A DNA stretch of 64,000 bases from Volvox africanus. Lineage: Eukaryota > Chlorophyta > Chlorophyceae > Chlamydomonadales > Volvocaceae. The notes below the pieces were generated by a model. That model saw only the letters and a program-made list of their open reading frames with translations. It made no database searches and was not told the DNA's origin. This document shows, in pieces, positions 1-10,820 of this stretch. Position 1 is the stretch's first letter. Every line of letters begins with the position of its first letter. Location of the stretch: assembly GCA_030268105.1 (NCBI GenBank), contig BSDZ01000079.1, positions 1,803,501 through 1,867,500 of the forward strand. The letters run 5' to 3'. A program made the translations under genes and the position numbers.

Positions 1-180
1 TCGACCTAGATGTGCATCTGTTTCCTGTTTTTAAGGACAGTCTAGACCAGCGATTGTACGGCGAGTTTACCCTACAAGGGACCTTTCAATCCCACGTCTT
101 AGTTTCTCCCCAGGCATTTTGGTCTTTGCAAATTCTTTGAGTCCTTCAGCGTCTCTCATCCTGCTCCGTGACGCATACGC

Positions 181-498
181 ATGTCTGACGGTCAAAGCCA
201 TTCGTGTTTGTTGATAAGATTTCTTGGCCGAGCACATGATACTACTGCGGCTCACCGACTTTGTGCTACGTTCTCAGGATGTGTCATAGTGGATGAAACG
301 CCGTATCTACTGAGAAATACGGAGCATGCAAGCTCCGGATTAATATCATATGTGCTTGGAACCAAAGCAAATGCGCCTGACTACCTAAAGGGTCGTTGGC
401 ATACAGAGAACGTAAACTATCCACCGTCAGTAATGTTCGACGGAAAGTACTTTTTGTCGGACAAGATGTTTACAGTTCACGATTTCGATGCCACTTGA
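181..498 (+). CDS. possible small ORF or terminal exon, unrecognised
   Basis: An open frame of 105 residues, from an ATG to a TGA, with no low-complexity composition. Its last third (ending FTVHDFDAT) has a protein-like mix of charged and aromatic residues. I do not recognise a family. It could be the last exon of a gene that starts left of the window, or chance. No upstream exon or clear splice acceptor is visible. Confidence 0.2.
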   Translation: MSDGQSHSCLLIRFLGRAHDTTAAHRLCATFSGCVIVDETPYLLRNTEHASSGLISYVLGTKANAPDYLKGRWHTENVNYPPSVMFDGKYFLSDKMFTVHDFDAT

Positions 499-499
499 T

Positions 500-1635
500 C
501 TGGTAAAGTCGGACATATTTGCTTTTGCTTTACTGTGCTTTATGTAAAGAGCAATCACGAGAACATTACCTCCCTGGAATACTCAGAATCAGATCCCAGA
601 ATCCGTCCAATGGATTATAGCCTTGCCTAGAAATCTTAAGCCGATAGAGTAAGGTTCCCCGGTAAAGCAAGGAACGGCCCAAGTTTATAGCGCTAACCGC
701 AGCAACAAAACAATGTCCCACGTGAGGGGGTGAGAACGTTCAGAGGTGGGATGCTTAACCAAATTGCAAAGAATGCCAAGGTCAATATATGGAGGACGAG
801 CATCCATATTTTTGGACCAGGTTGCAGTTTTGGACCAGTAGCGCAAGCATTTGTACCTTTCAGGTGTTTTCGTAGCGCTACTGGCCGTGCTGGCGATGGA
901 CGTTGTATTGTTGCCTTTCGTGGCTGTCCACCGTCGTCCTTGCCCTCTCCGTCCCTGCATTGTTAAACATCACCATGGTGGAGCTCCAGCGGGTAACGTA
1001 GCCTTTGCAGAAAACAGGTAAACGTGATGGATAAAGTATGGATAACTCCAGCCATTGATTGATGCGTCCTGTATGCATTCCTTCTCTCCTGTGTTTTAAG
1101 TTTGTAACGCAATCACATGTGGGACGGTGCCAACATTACTTCAGTAGTAACGTTAAATGCAGGGTATGGACTTGGACTTGGACGAAGGGCTGCAAACACA
1201 GTTCAGAAGTCATGGCAGCACGACCCAAGGCCACTTGCACACAGTTACGTCCGTAATCATACAATAGTATAAATTTTAAACATCATCGTGTACATCCATC
1301 CGAAGTTGGTCATAAAAATGTAGAATATAACATCAGGATCCCTGAAGCAGGGAGGGTCCACGAGATATTCCTGGTACCTAAAGCAAAGCTGATCAATGCT
1401 GTGTTGTGTCCTTTTGATGCACCATCAGAGCCCTCAGTACTAAGTAGGAAAGCCTTCTGATAAGGGAAGAGAAAAGTTGGAGGAACAAGGAAAACAAGTT
1501 CAGGCCTCGTGCATGGGTTCCCTCATCTAAGTGAAGTTCGCGCACAGTTTCATAGGGTTTTGTAAGGGTTTGCCTCGACTTCACACGCACGCGTGTGAAT
1601 CTTCAATGTGTATGTATATATGTATATATATGAAT

Positions 1636-1666
<31 letters not shown>

Positions 1667-2320
1667 GCTTTGAGCTTGAGCCTGAGCCCAGACGCGGCAT
1701 GAATGAGCACCACCAGTGCCCCTTCTCACACACCTCTTAAACATGCCAACCAGATAGCCCATACAATTGTTTGGTCACCATGCACACAGGAGCTCACCCA
1801 CGCACATACAGGCCGAATGCGGCGTATGAGTGATAGCAGTAATAAACCCCTCCGTCCAAACGACCATCAATCCTCTGCAAGTCAGTGTGGATGTGTCTTG
1901 AGCTCTGCTGCTCTACGCAAACAAACCTCTGTCATCAGGGATTTGCAACACATATGGCATCCCATTACACGGCCATCTCGCCATACTGTAGGCATATTAC
2001 CAGGCCAGACGTCAGGCAGCTACTGATGCCGGCTTGTGCCGGACCTGAGGGGTGCACACCGACCCTGACGCCCCTTCGTTAACTTCCTTACCCTTGAGTG
2101 ACCACCAAGAAAATGTGCACCTTGTATCAGCGCGGATTCTCCAGCAGCAGGTCTTCCGGTGCAGCACAGCATTGACATCATATGCTCTTAAAAGATTCGA
2201 TGCTTTCATAGCACTCGACTCTCGACCTTATCCACTGCTCTCCCCGAGGCCCCACCGCCGCCAATCGTGTAAGAATGCTAAAGAACGTTATTAGTGCGGT
2301 TTTGTTTTGGTAGGCTACGT
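500..2320. other. intergenic and 3' flank of MTRR, no gene seen
   Basis: No frame here shows convincing coding character. It holds a TG/TA/CA microsatellite near 1600-1665 and a TTACA (TGTAA on the minus strand) at 1965-1969, about 355 nt past the MTRR stop codon, which could be that gene's poly(A) signal. Confidence 0.5.
1604..1666. repeat. mixed TGTA / CA / TA microsatellite
   Basis: Runs of TGTATATA, then CACACA, then TATATA, directly adjacent to each other. Simple-sequence DNA in intergenic space. Confidence 0.9.
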
Positions 2321-2323
2321 TGC

Positions 2324-5300
2324 TTAAGACCAGACGTCCCGGATGTAGCGCCGCTCCTGCGCCAAGCTCTGCGGGATGAAGATGTCATAGATGAGGCTAG
2401 AGGATCAGTGCTATTGTGGAGACAGAAGCAGGAATAAGGAAGCGACATGTAAAGAGAATGACATGGCATCCTGACCGTATCACAACACACCGTTATGTCC
2501 GGCATAAGCAGTGGTGCGAGGAGGCAACGTCACCTGAAATAAGACGCCATGCCTTTACGAGCACTGTAGATGCCCGGTCGTCCGGTACGTCCAAACACGG
2601 TGACATGGCCCCAGCCGGAACAGGAAGACCCTTTCCCCCCCCTTCCTCATCCCCCTCCACCTCCGCCGTCTCAGACTATGACTCATCAGGCGACACCCGA
2701 CGGGCCTCCGACGCCTTTACCTCCTCGCACCTGCCATCTCTCCCTCCCGGTGCGGCCCAATGCGGTCACAAGGGCTCACAACCCGGGCCCCATGAGGTGC
2801 TGGGCACGTACCTGCAAGAACGCGGTCGCGTCCTGCTCATTCATCCCGCCGTGCTGCTGCACGATCCCGGCGAGTGCCGCATGGACGTCCTTGGCCATGC
2901 TCGCACCATCGCCACATACATAGACGTGGGCGCCACCCTGAAGCAGTGACCAGACCTTCTCGCCGTGCTGCTTGATCAAGTCCTGCACGCCAACACATTA
3001 CCACACATCACTTTCACAGACTCTTTCCCCCTGGAGCAGCTCAGTTCTTGAAAGTCCACCTTCAGTATCTACACAGAAACACACCAACTACTAATAATCA
3101 AACTCAATTATATGTTGAGCAACCCCATTGGGGATGGACATCCAGCCCTAAGCAGCTGGGCCAACCACTAGGGGCATGGTCGGACACAGACCGTATGCCT
3201 CGCACCCAAGCCCCCAACCCCCATCCGAAATGACATGGAGGTTAAATTAACGTTCTGTATCCCCAGACTCCCGCCTTCAGCGCACCTGCACGTAGACCTT
3301 CTCCGCCTGCGCTCGACTGAACGCCACATGCAAAGCAGAGAGGGTTCCATCCGCCTTGAATGCCTCCAGCTCCTCCTTATACAAGTAGTCCTCGTCCTCG
3401 CGACGGCAGCCGAAGAACAGCACTGAGTCGCCCTGCGCCTCGGGAGGGGGCTGCAGTGGGAGGACAAGGAAGAGCGTTGCGGTGATGAGCGCTGTGGAGG
3501 TGATAGGCACAGCGGCCGTCGTCATCAGATGGTGCCCGTGGTGATAGAGGTTAGGCAGCGGCAGCAGCAGCAGCAGCAACAGCAGCAGGTGGAGCACAGA
3601 TGGGCATTCGGCTCGAACAGGACCGAACATGTCAGTAGCACAGATAAACACATTGACAGGAAACAATAGGCCATCGCAGGGACCTTCCGGCACTTCAGTT
3701 CTGAAGGGATTTTGGGAAGGATTTAGGCGCTAAAATCCTAAAACCCAAAAAGATTCCATGACACCGTGCGTCCTCTGGCGACCCCATCGACGGCACGGCC
3801 ATCGGCTACCGGCCATCTTCCCAACCCTCCTTCATCCCCGCCATCGCACCTTCTGCGCAAGAAGCTCCACACGCCTGTCCTGCAGAAATCCGCGGAAAGG
3901 CGCCACGCCAGTGCCCGGGCCCACCATAATCAAGGGGATCGCCAAGCTGGGAGGGGGCTTGAAGTCAGCGGAGCGGCGCAGGAAGATGGGCAAGTGAATC
4001 GGCTCCTCAGGCAGCGCTGCGCCGTCCGCAGTGAAAGGAGCGGCCAAGCGGTCCAGCCACGTCGTAGCCACACCCAGCCGGGTACCATACCTAGAATAGT
4101 CACGGGGCAGACAAATGCTATGAATGCTGTTGTTCTCCCTTCCAGTGGATTATGAAGCATGAGGACATGGCCACCAACGTACGGAACTGCCCATTTTCTT
4201 TTTCCTTCTCCATTTCCTTCTTCTATTTTCCACCATCCCATTGTACTTCGGATCCTCCTCCCTCCTGTTTTTGTACCCCTCACGCACATGCATCAACTAA
4301 GCAACACAGATATGTTTGACAGCGTAGTTTGCAGGCAGATGCCACCGTTGCATGCCTCCTACAGCCTCCTAACAGTCCCTCCTCTTCCTTTTAGCCCTTT
4401 CGGAGGTCCACTATCAAACGTTTTAGAGTTTCTTAGTAAGCGCGCAGTAGCCTCGTGGGTTTGTGGGTCCCGTCACCCATGGACCCGTCGTTTTCCCGCT
4501 CCCTCTTCCGCCCTTCCATATACGCAATCACCTACATACGCATACACACACAACGCGCCTTATATGAGCTTCCCCTCCGCCCTTGCCTCCCTTGGTTCTC
4601 CCTTCTCCTGAACGTTCCCCAAATCTAGCTTTTGTACTGTTTTACAACATGCTCTGTACCCTCCTTGCTTTAAACATGTTGTTATGCTGCACACGTCCCC
4701 TCACCGTGTCTTGAAGCGCACCACCGACAATGCCACACTGAGGTGAGTGGCGCCGCGCGCGGGGTCCTTGCGTGAAGAGCTGATTGAGTACATCCGGGGC
4801 ATCAGCGGCGGCAGCGCGTCCAGCAGCGCCTCCAGGGGGGGGTTCACGGAACGGAAGCGAACCAGCAAGTCCAGAATGGAGGGCTGGTGCTCTCCGATCT
4901 CGTGGGAATAGGCTTCCTTTCCGCCTTGGGACTGCAGCCATACACGCAGGAGTTGAAGATGGAAGGAGGTGGGAAGGGCAGTATGAGATAAGAGATACAA
5001 GACCTGCCATAAAAAGATAAGGAAAGCCCCAAGTATGGTAAAATAACTTCCTACTATAACCACCACCCACATTCATAACACTGTCTGCACGATGGCAAAA
5101 AATGTTCACACCCTGGAGCTCAGGTACATCAGCGTGCGGCGTTCTGCAGCGTCCACCGCATGCTCCGCCAGCAGTCGCAGCACACTCTTCCGCGTCACGG
5201 ACGTCAGGTCCACGCAGTGGGACAGGGCGTAACCCACGCTGCAGGGGCTGGGGATGTGGCTAGCCACACGGCCCATGGCCCCACCCTTTATGCCGTCCTC

Positions 5301-8300
5301 TGAGGCGTCCCCTGTGGCGGCGGCAGCAGCAGCGGCAGCGGTGCTGTCGCCGCCCCCAGACTGTATTGTGAAGACGCGGTCCGGGTTGAGATGCAGGCGT
5401 TTACAGAGGTTAGCGACTAGGTCCGGGTGGTTGACGGGCAGCACACCGATGCTGTCCCCAGGCTCATAGACGATGTTGGATCCCCGGATGGACAGCTCAA
5501 GGTGGATGACTTTTCGGTCGGACCAGAAGGCCGTCTCGTATCTGTATGCATGTATAAAGGCAGGAAATGGAGAGGCAGGAGATGGAGAAGCAGGGCCCGG
5601 GCCAGATCGATATGAAGTGGTGTAGGGCGAAGTGAAGAGATAGCTAAGTGGTCATGATGGGGGTTGATCAGAATCCACTATGAACTGGACGAGAGTCGGG
5701 AGGAAGGGCCAACCCTCCTTAATGGTGGTTTACGGGTTTTAGGTGAGGGCTTAGGGCTTAGAGGTTTCAGGGTCATTAGGGTCACGTGTACAGACACTCG
5801 CTCCGCAAGCACCCGGACCTAGTCGCCAACCTCTGTAAACGCCTGCATCTCAACCCGGACCGCGTCTTCACAATACAGTCTGGGGGTGGCGACAGCACCG
5901 CTGCCGCTGCCGCTGCCACCGCCACTGCCGCCGGGGACGCCTCAGAGGACGGCAAGGGTGGAGCCGGGGGCCGTGTGGCTAGCCAAATGCCCCTGCCTCT
6001 GCCCCTGTAGCGCGGGTTACACCCTTTCCCACTGCGTGGACCTGGCGTGGCCGTCCTTGTCCCTCCACTTCCATGCATGCAGACACATAAACACACCTTG
6101 CATCCGATATGTGGGCCCAGAAGGGTTTCTCCGCCGAGTACATTCCATGCGGATCCACCCGGTGCCTCTCCTCCCGGGTAGGGTGAGCCGCCTCGCGATC
6201 GCGAACCGGCTTCGCACGACCTTCGTCCTTCTCCCAATGCAGCTTGAGACGGCACGGCAGCAGCGCGGGGGCGCCTTTCGTGTCCACGCCGACGGGCGCA
6301 AGACCCAAAAGCATACCGTATACTTTCTCGTCCTGAAACCCCGTCGGCATGGGGCGGGACGCGCGCAGCGACGGGTATGTGTGGGTATGCATGAATGAAG
6401 TCCACCTATGCGCGTGTGCACGTACGTATATGCCTCCTCTATCTTTCCCAGCAGCCAACTGAGCCGGGATAGTGCCGTGAGAATTATGAAGCATGTGTGT
6501 ACGTGTCTGTGTGTGTGTGTGTGTGTATTTGAGGGGATGTTGGAGGTCGCCAGCCCCGTGATCCCCAGGGCTCCTGTGACTGAGTCAGTGTGGACATGTT
6601 TCCTAGCATTCAGCGTGCGGCCCCTGTCAACCCACCGCGGCCCCAGACCCTCCTCCTACCTTCCGCTTCACCACAGTTTCCTCGCGCTTCGGAAAGTTGA
6701 CGTTGATGGGCTTGGCTTGCAGCCGACTTGGAGGCTTCTCGGCGTATCGGCGCCTGGCGGGGCTGCTGCTACAGCGGCAACGACACGACGGCAGGTGGGA
6801 GTTGGACAGCCCAAGGTAGAAGGGTAGAGGCATCAGCAGGGCGGTGAGGGTGGATGAGTCGGCAGGTAGGGACGGAGACGAGTGCGAGCAGATGGGACTT
6901 TTTTGAAACCAATATGAACCGCAGTCCGGAAGTGTAACTGCAGGACTGATCGCCAAACCTAACAATCAAACGGGATGATCCCAATGATGATGATGATGAT
7001 GATGACGGTGATGATGGTGGTGGTGGTGATGGTGATAGTGGTGATGATGGTGATGATGGTGGTGGCGGTGGTGGAAAACCCGAAGCCCCATCACACCTGG
7101 ATCCCATATCAGATGAGCGCCGGTTGGTCCCGTGATGCCGTGTTGCCACCGTGCTGCCACTCGCGTAGCTAGTGCTTGAGTCCGGTCGGCCATCGTCCAG
7201 GGCCGCTGCCGCTACCGCCGCCGCCACCGCCGGCGGCAAAGGCAGAGACCCATGGCCATTGGCGGAGTCAGATCCAGACTCGCCGTCCTCAAACACGCGC
7301 GATTCAGCGATGGTCGGCAGCCCTACCGCTCCTGATGTCGGCGCCACGCTCGCTTCCAGCACCCCCACCAACGCGTCTGGCAACAATGAGCCGGATTCAC
7401 TGGTGGCGGCGTCTGCCGCTACTGCCATCGCCGCCTCGGCGGCCGCTGTTTCGAATGCGTCAGCTGCAGGATGAGACTCCGCCGAAGGCGCCTCGGGCTT
7501 TACCGCCGCCGAATCCTTTGCGCCCTCTTGTCCCTCCGCGGTCCCTGAAACTGCTTCCGCCACCTCTGTCGCCGCTTCCGCAGCCGCTTTTGCCTCCGCA
7601 GCCGCTTTTGCCTCCGCAGCCGCTTTTGCCTCCGCAGCCGCTTTCGCCTCCGCAGCCGCCTTTGCCTCCGCAGCCGCTTTTGCCTCCGCTGCCGCTTTCG
7701 CCTCCGCTTGCGTTGCTTCTGTGTCCGCCTTCGCCTCTGCCGCTATCTCAGCCTTAGCCTCCGTTTCTGCTTCTGGAGCCGCCTCCGCCATCTCCGCCTC
7801 CGCCGCGTCTGCTTCGGCCTGTGCCTTTACCGCGGCTTCCGCCATTGCCATCTCCGCCTCCGCCTCCGCCTCCGCCGTCTCCGCCTCCGCCGCTGCCTTT
7901 GCCTCCGCTGTCTTTGCCTCCGCCTCTGCCGCTGCCACCTTCGCCTCCGCCTCCGCCGCTGCCTTTGCCGCAGCTCCTGCAGCTGCCTGGGCCAACGCCT
8001 CAGCCTCAGCTTTTGCTGCGGCTGCCACTGCCGCCTCAGCTTGCACGGTCTCAACAGCCTCAGCTGCAGTCGTGGCCGTGACATAAGCCTGCAATAGGAC
8101 AACATGATATGCGGGTCCACATCGTCCAAAGAAGCTGCACTTGGCATTGCATTCCTCATTACATGCGCCAAGGCACCCATCTCTCCCTCCCTGCTGTCAG
8201 GCAAAGCAGGCCTATAGCAGCCTCCTGCATTCCCCCAGCCACCAATTTTGAGCAGTTTTGGTCCTTACTCAACCCACTTAACCCAGCTTCACCCTTTCAC

Positions 8301-9447
8301 CCACCTCAGTCGCCAGCGCGACCGCAGCTTTCAGGGCGGTCCATAGCCCATCCGTCCACGGGTCCACGATGTTCTCAACACCCTCGACCTCGTCCGCCTC
8401 CGCGCAGTGATAAAACTCCTTTGCACCCAGCTCCGCCAACCGCCCCTTTATGGCACGCGGGACGTACATAAAACGAGTGTAATTCGAGTCTCCTAGACCC
8501 AGCACGGTGTAACGTATCCCGGACAGGGGCGACGGCGGAGGCGGAGGCGCGCCAGGCGGCGGCTTGCGCCGCATTGCGGTAAAGAATGACGAGGCGTTGT
8601 CCGGCGGGTCACCATCGCCGGTGGAGGATGAGATAACGACCAATACTGGCGTGCGGGCCACGGAGAGGGCCGCAAACCCCCGCTCGTTCAGTGACGCACA
8701 AGATGCATTGAAACCCTTCTCCACCGCCTCCGCCGCCAAGTTGCGTGCGATCTCCAGACACGTGCCCGTCTGGCTGCCGTACAGGATTGTAACCGGCACC
8801 TTGGAGGAATCAGGAGCAGAAGGGGACTTCGGCAGCGCGGGCGGGGTCGCAGGTTTTTGGGCTTCAGGTGCGGGTACGGGTGCAGGCTTGGGCATAGACG
8901 AGGAACTGCCAGCAGCGGCGGTGTCAGGCGTAGGCGAGCGTGCTCCCGCTGCAACGACGGCGGCGGTTGTGGAATCTTTCGGCGTTGTTAATGACCTAGC
9001 AGTGTCGGTGCGCTGTTTGCGGAAACGGGCGAGAATGGCGGCACCTCCTGTCGCAGGCATCTCCACGGCCGGGGACGAACCAGCGGGACCAAGCCCTGGC
9101 TTTATTGCGTCGCTGGCTGCTAAGGTGGCCTTAGGAAGTTTAGGAGCCTCCGTCGTTTGTTCGGGCACAAGGCTTCGTGTGGGCGTTAGCTGGACTGGAG
9201 GGGCAACGCCGGCAGATGGGGGTGCCGGCTGCACGGAGTTGGATGAAACGGCGCTGGATAAGGATGGAGTGAAGACCTGTTGCGCCAAGCTCGCAGCGGG
9301 GGTGGCATTCGGCTTCGCTGTCGCTGCGGCTAAGATGTCCGAACGGCGCGTTGAACTGATAATCGGGGGTTGTGGCGGCATTGCCTGCGGAAGCGGAATG
9401 GAGCACGGAGGTGGCAACCGCTTGACAGAAAGCCTTACAAGGTTCAC
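2324..9447 (-). CDS. MTRR: methionine synthase reductase (diflavin reductase), about 10 exons
   Basis: Predicted NADPH-FAD-FMN diflavin reductase that reactivates cobalamin-dependent methionine synthase. Exons (minus): 9447-8305, 8088-~7161, ~6765-6660, 6332-6097, 5541-5112, 4931-4705, 4090-3850, 3450-3286, 2982-2812, 2368-2324. Domains in order: a ~200-residue disordered N-terminus; a flavodoxin domain with [17 protein letters not shown] and [11 protein letters not shown]; an Ala-rich linker; an FAD domain with [11 protein letters not shown] and RMYSISSS; an NADPH domain with [12 protein letters not shown] and [13 protein letters not shown]; and the terminal RYIRDVWS, whose near-terminal Trp is typical of the family. 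Phases agree from exon 4 to the stop; the joins around exon 3 are approximate. DPPD plus GLWTAL favour MTRR over cytochrome P450 reductase, as does the absence of an N-terminal membrane anchor. The linker (over 300 residues) is far longer than the roughly 80 residues in animal MTRR. Confidence 0.85.
5205..6055. repeat. inverted repeat: MTRR exon and a decayed inverted copy
   Basis: The left arm, about 5205-5432, is part of MTRR exon 5 (minus). The right arm, about 5796-6055, carries the same sequence on the plus strand, lying in the intron upstream of that exon. Both encode [20 protein letters not shown] and the [21 protein letters not shown] stretch. The right copy has a longer Ala run and hits a stop after [14 protein letters not shown], so its frame is broken. 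The spacer is about 360 bp. Confidence 0.9.
6975..7080. repeat. GAT/GGT trinucleotide repeat in an MTRR intron
   Basis: Imperfect ATG/GTG triplets between MTRR exons 2 and 3. Open frames here translate to poly-Met/Val or poly-His and are not credible proteins. Confidence 0.85.
7161..8088 (-). repeat. Ala-rich linker exon with 18-bp tandem repeats
   Basis: Second exon of MTRR. The acceptor is the TTGCAG before 8088. About 300 residues are almost wholly Ala, Glu and Lys. Between about 7570 and 7700 an 18-bp unit encoding AEAKAA recurs about eight times in a row with few changes. The composition predicts a long charged single helix between the FMN and FAD domains. Its 3' end is approximate. Confidence 0.75.
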
Positions 9448-9479
9448 GGTATCATCTACAACACCTTGCGCACAGACGT

Positions 9480-10100
9480 ACTACAGATAAAGACTATTAT
9501 TCCGTGGCCCATGTACAAGGACTTCCCTGCTAATTTGCTAATATTTTGCCACGCTGACTCTGGATTATCGCACATTTAGGCGCTTGTTGCAACAGAGCCA
9601 CAGGATTGATTCCTTGAAGTTGGGGTCCATAGGTAAAGGTAAACTAGGCGTAGCCATGTTGAGTCGACAGACGGAACAGTCAAGTGCAGAATATATATGG
9701 ATCAAGGCATAAAGTTCAACGGTTCCATAACATTATGCGTTAACTGCGAAGCACTTCTGGTCACAAAGCATATATACACTTCCAGGGACTTGCGGGTTAA
9801 GCTTGGCCTGAAGTCGACCAAATGAAATGGACTTGCGTAACAACATTCGTCGATATTCACACTCAAACAGGCATGGGTAGCCTTGGCATGGTAATCTGAG
9901 GGAAGGCTTTAGTACGGCTTCCGAAACCAAGGGACATAACTTTGTCCAAGGCTTTCCCTACACCATTAGGAAGTAAACGAATTAAAAGGTACCGCATAGT
10001 TTGCATCTTGATAAGAATAGACTTCCTAAATTACCTTCCGCATTCAATTATCTACTTCACAAAAGCAAGAGAACATACGCACAATTCTGTGGATGCTGTG
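9480..10100. other. upstream flank of MTRR, no gene seen
   Basis: About 600 bases between the first coding exon of MTRR and the small membrane-protein gene. No credible frame or repeat was seen. It should contain the MTRR promoter and 5' UTR. Confidence 0.5.
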
Positions 10101-10139
10101 CACACCAGCAGCTAGACCCCAGCGAGTGTGCCGCGATCC

Positions 10140-10535
10140 TCAACTGACAGTGCACGCATCCAACCACGCGGCTTGATCTCTGAAAACACACGGCCAGCCA
10201 AAGTTGGCGTTGCATACCTCAACTTGCGCTGCGTCTTGCGTATGTCCGACCCCCGGTGAATACTTGTGAACGCCTCCTCCATCAAGAGGAGGTGCTGGTT
10301 GGGAAGGAGCTTGATCAGTTTTGATGTTCTCTTGATCCATGCTACTTGCAACATTTTCACCAGCCGGTGAGCCGCGGAGTTTGATAATGAACACGAATAT
10401 AAGGACTCCTGGTAGGGCAAATGCTGAAAGGGGCGTGAGCAGCAAGAGCGCCCCAAGGCCTCCAGCTGCTGCAAGAATTCCCAGCTGACCCCAACTGCTT
10501 CCCCCTCGCGTTCGGGCGCCAATGTTTTCAGTCAT
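10140..10535 (-). CDS. small membrane protein, unrecognised
   Basis: The ATG at 10535 opens a frame of 131 residues. Residues ~13-50 are strongly hydrophobic and Gly/Ala/Leu-rich (GALLLLTPLSAFALPGVLIF), giving one or two membrane spans. A polar tail rich in Gln, Pro and Asp follows. A good donor (GAG|GTATGC, exon end 10219) lies inside the frame, so the true C-terminus may be in a later exon nearer 10100 rather than at the in-frame stop at 10140. The gene is divergent from the helicase at 10821, with about 285 bp between starts. Family unknown. Confidence 0.45.
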   Translation of the reverse strand: MTENIGARTRGGSSWGQLGILAAAGGLGALLLLTPLSAFALPGVLIFVFIIKLRGSPAGENVASSMDQENIKTDQAPSQPAPPLDGGGVHKYSPGVGHTQDAAQVEVCNANFGWPCVFRDQAAWLDACTVS

Positions 10536-10820
10536 GTTGATTATTTCAATTAAACCACTAAACCACTAAACCGCTTTTAAGGGAAATTGCACAGATAGGG
10601 CCGACGGAGCGCCAGCAAATGGCGCGATATGTTTCGCCATTAATTGCGTTTACTAAGCAGTTAACGTGCGCAACAAGTCGCTGTATATAATGTGAATGGG
10701 CAGGATATTTCTTTTATCATATAGTAGTTAATCGAGTACGTCAGTACATGAACGCGTGGCTCACACCTCACAGTGTAAATGTATATGTGCTAAATACGGG
10801 CTTCAAATACTTATTGCTCA
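10536..10820. promoter_or_regulatory. shared divergent promoter region
   Basis: About 285 bp between the start codons of the small membrane-protein gene (-) and the helicase gene (+). It must hold both 5' UTRs and promoters. No TATA-like element stands out clearly. Confidence 0.4.

Noticed and set aside
5782..6405. 207-residue minus-strand ORF
   Set aside because: Runs through the inverted repeat and across MTRR exon 4 in the wrong frame; the splice-consistent frame differs.
7176..8097. Plus-strand Pro/Leu, Ala/Ser and Arg/Leu ORFs
   Set aside because: Shadows of the 18-bp repeat exon; repeats of a length divisible by three keep all frames open.
8564..9490. 308-residue plus-strand ORF over MTRR exon 1
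   Set aside because: Antisense shadow of the flavodoxin exon; composition is Ala/Gly/Val with no domain, while the minus frame has LYGSQTGT and GLGDSNYT.
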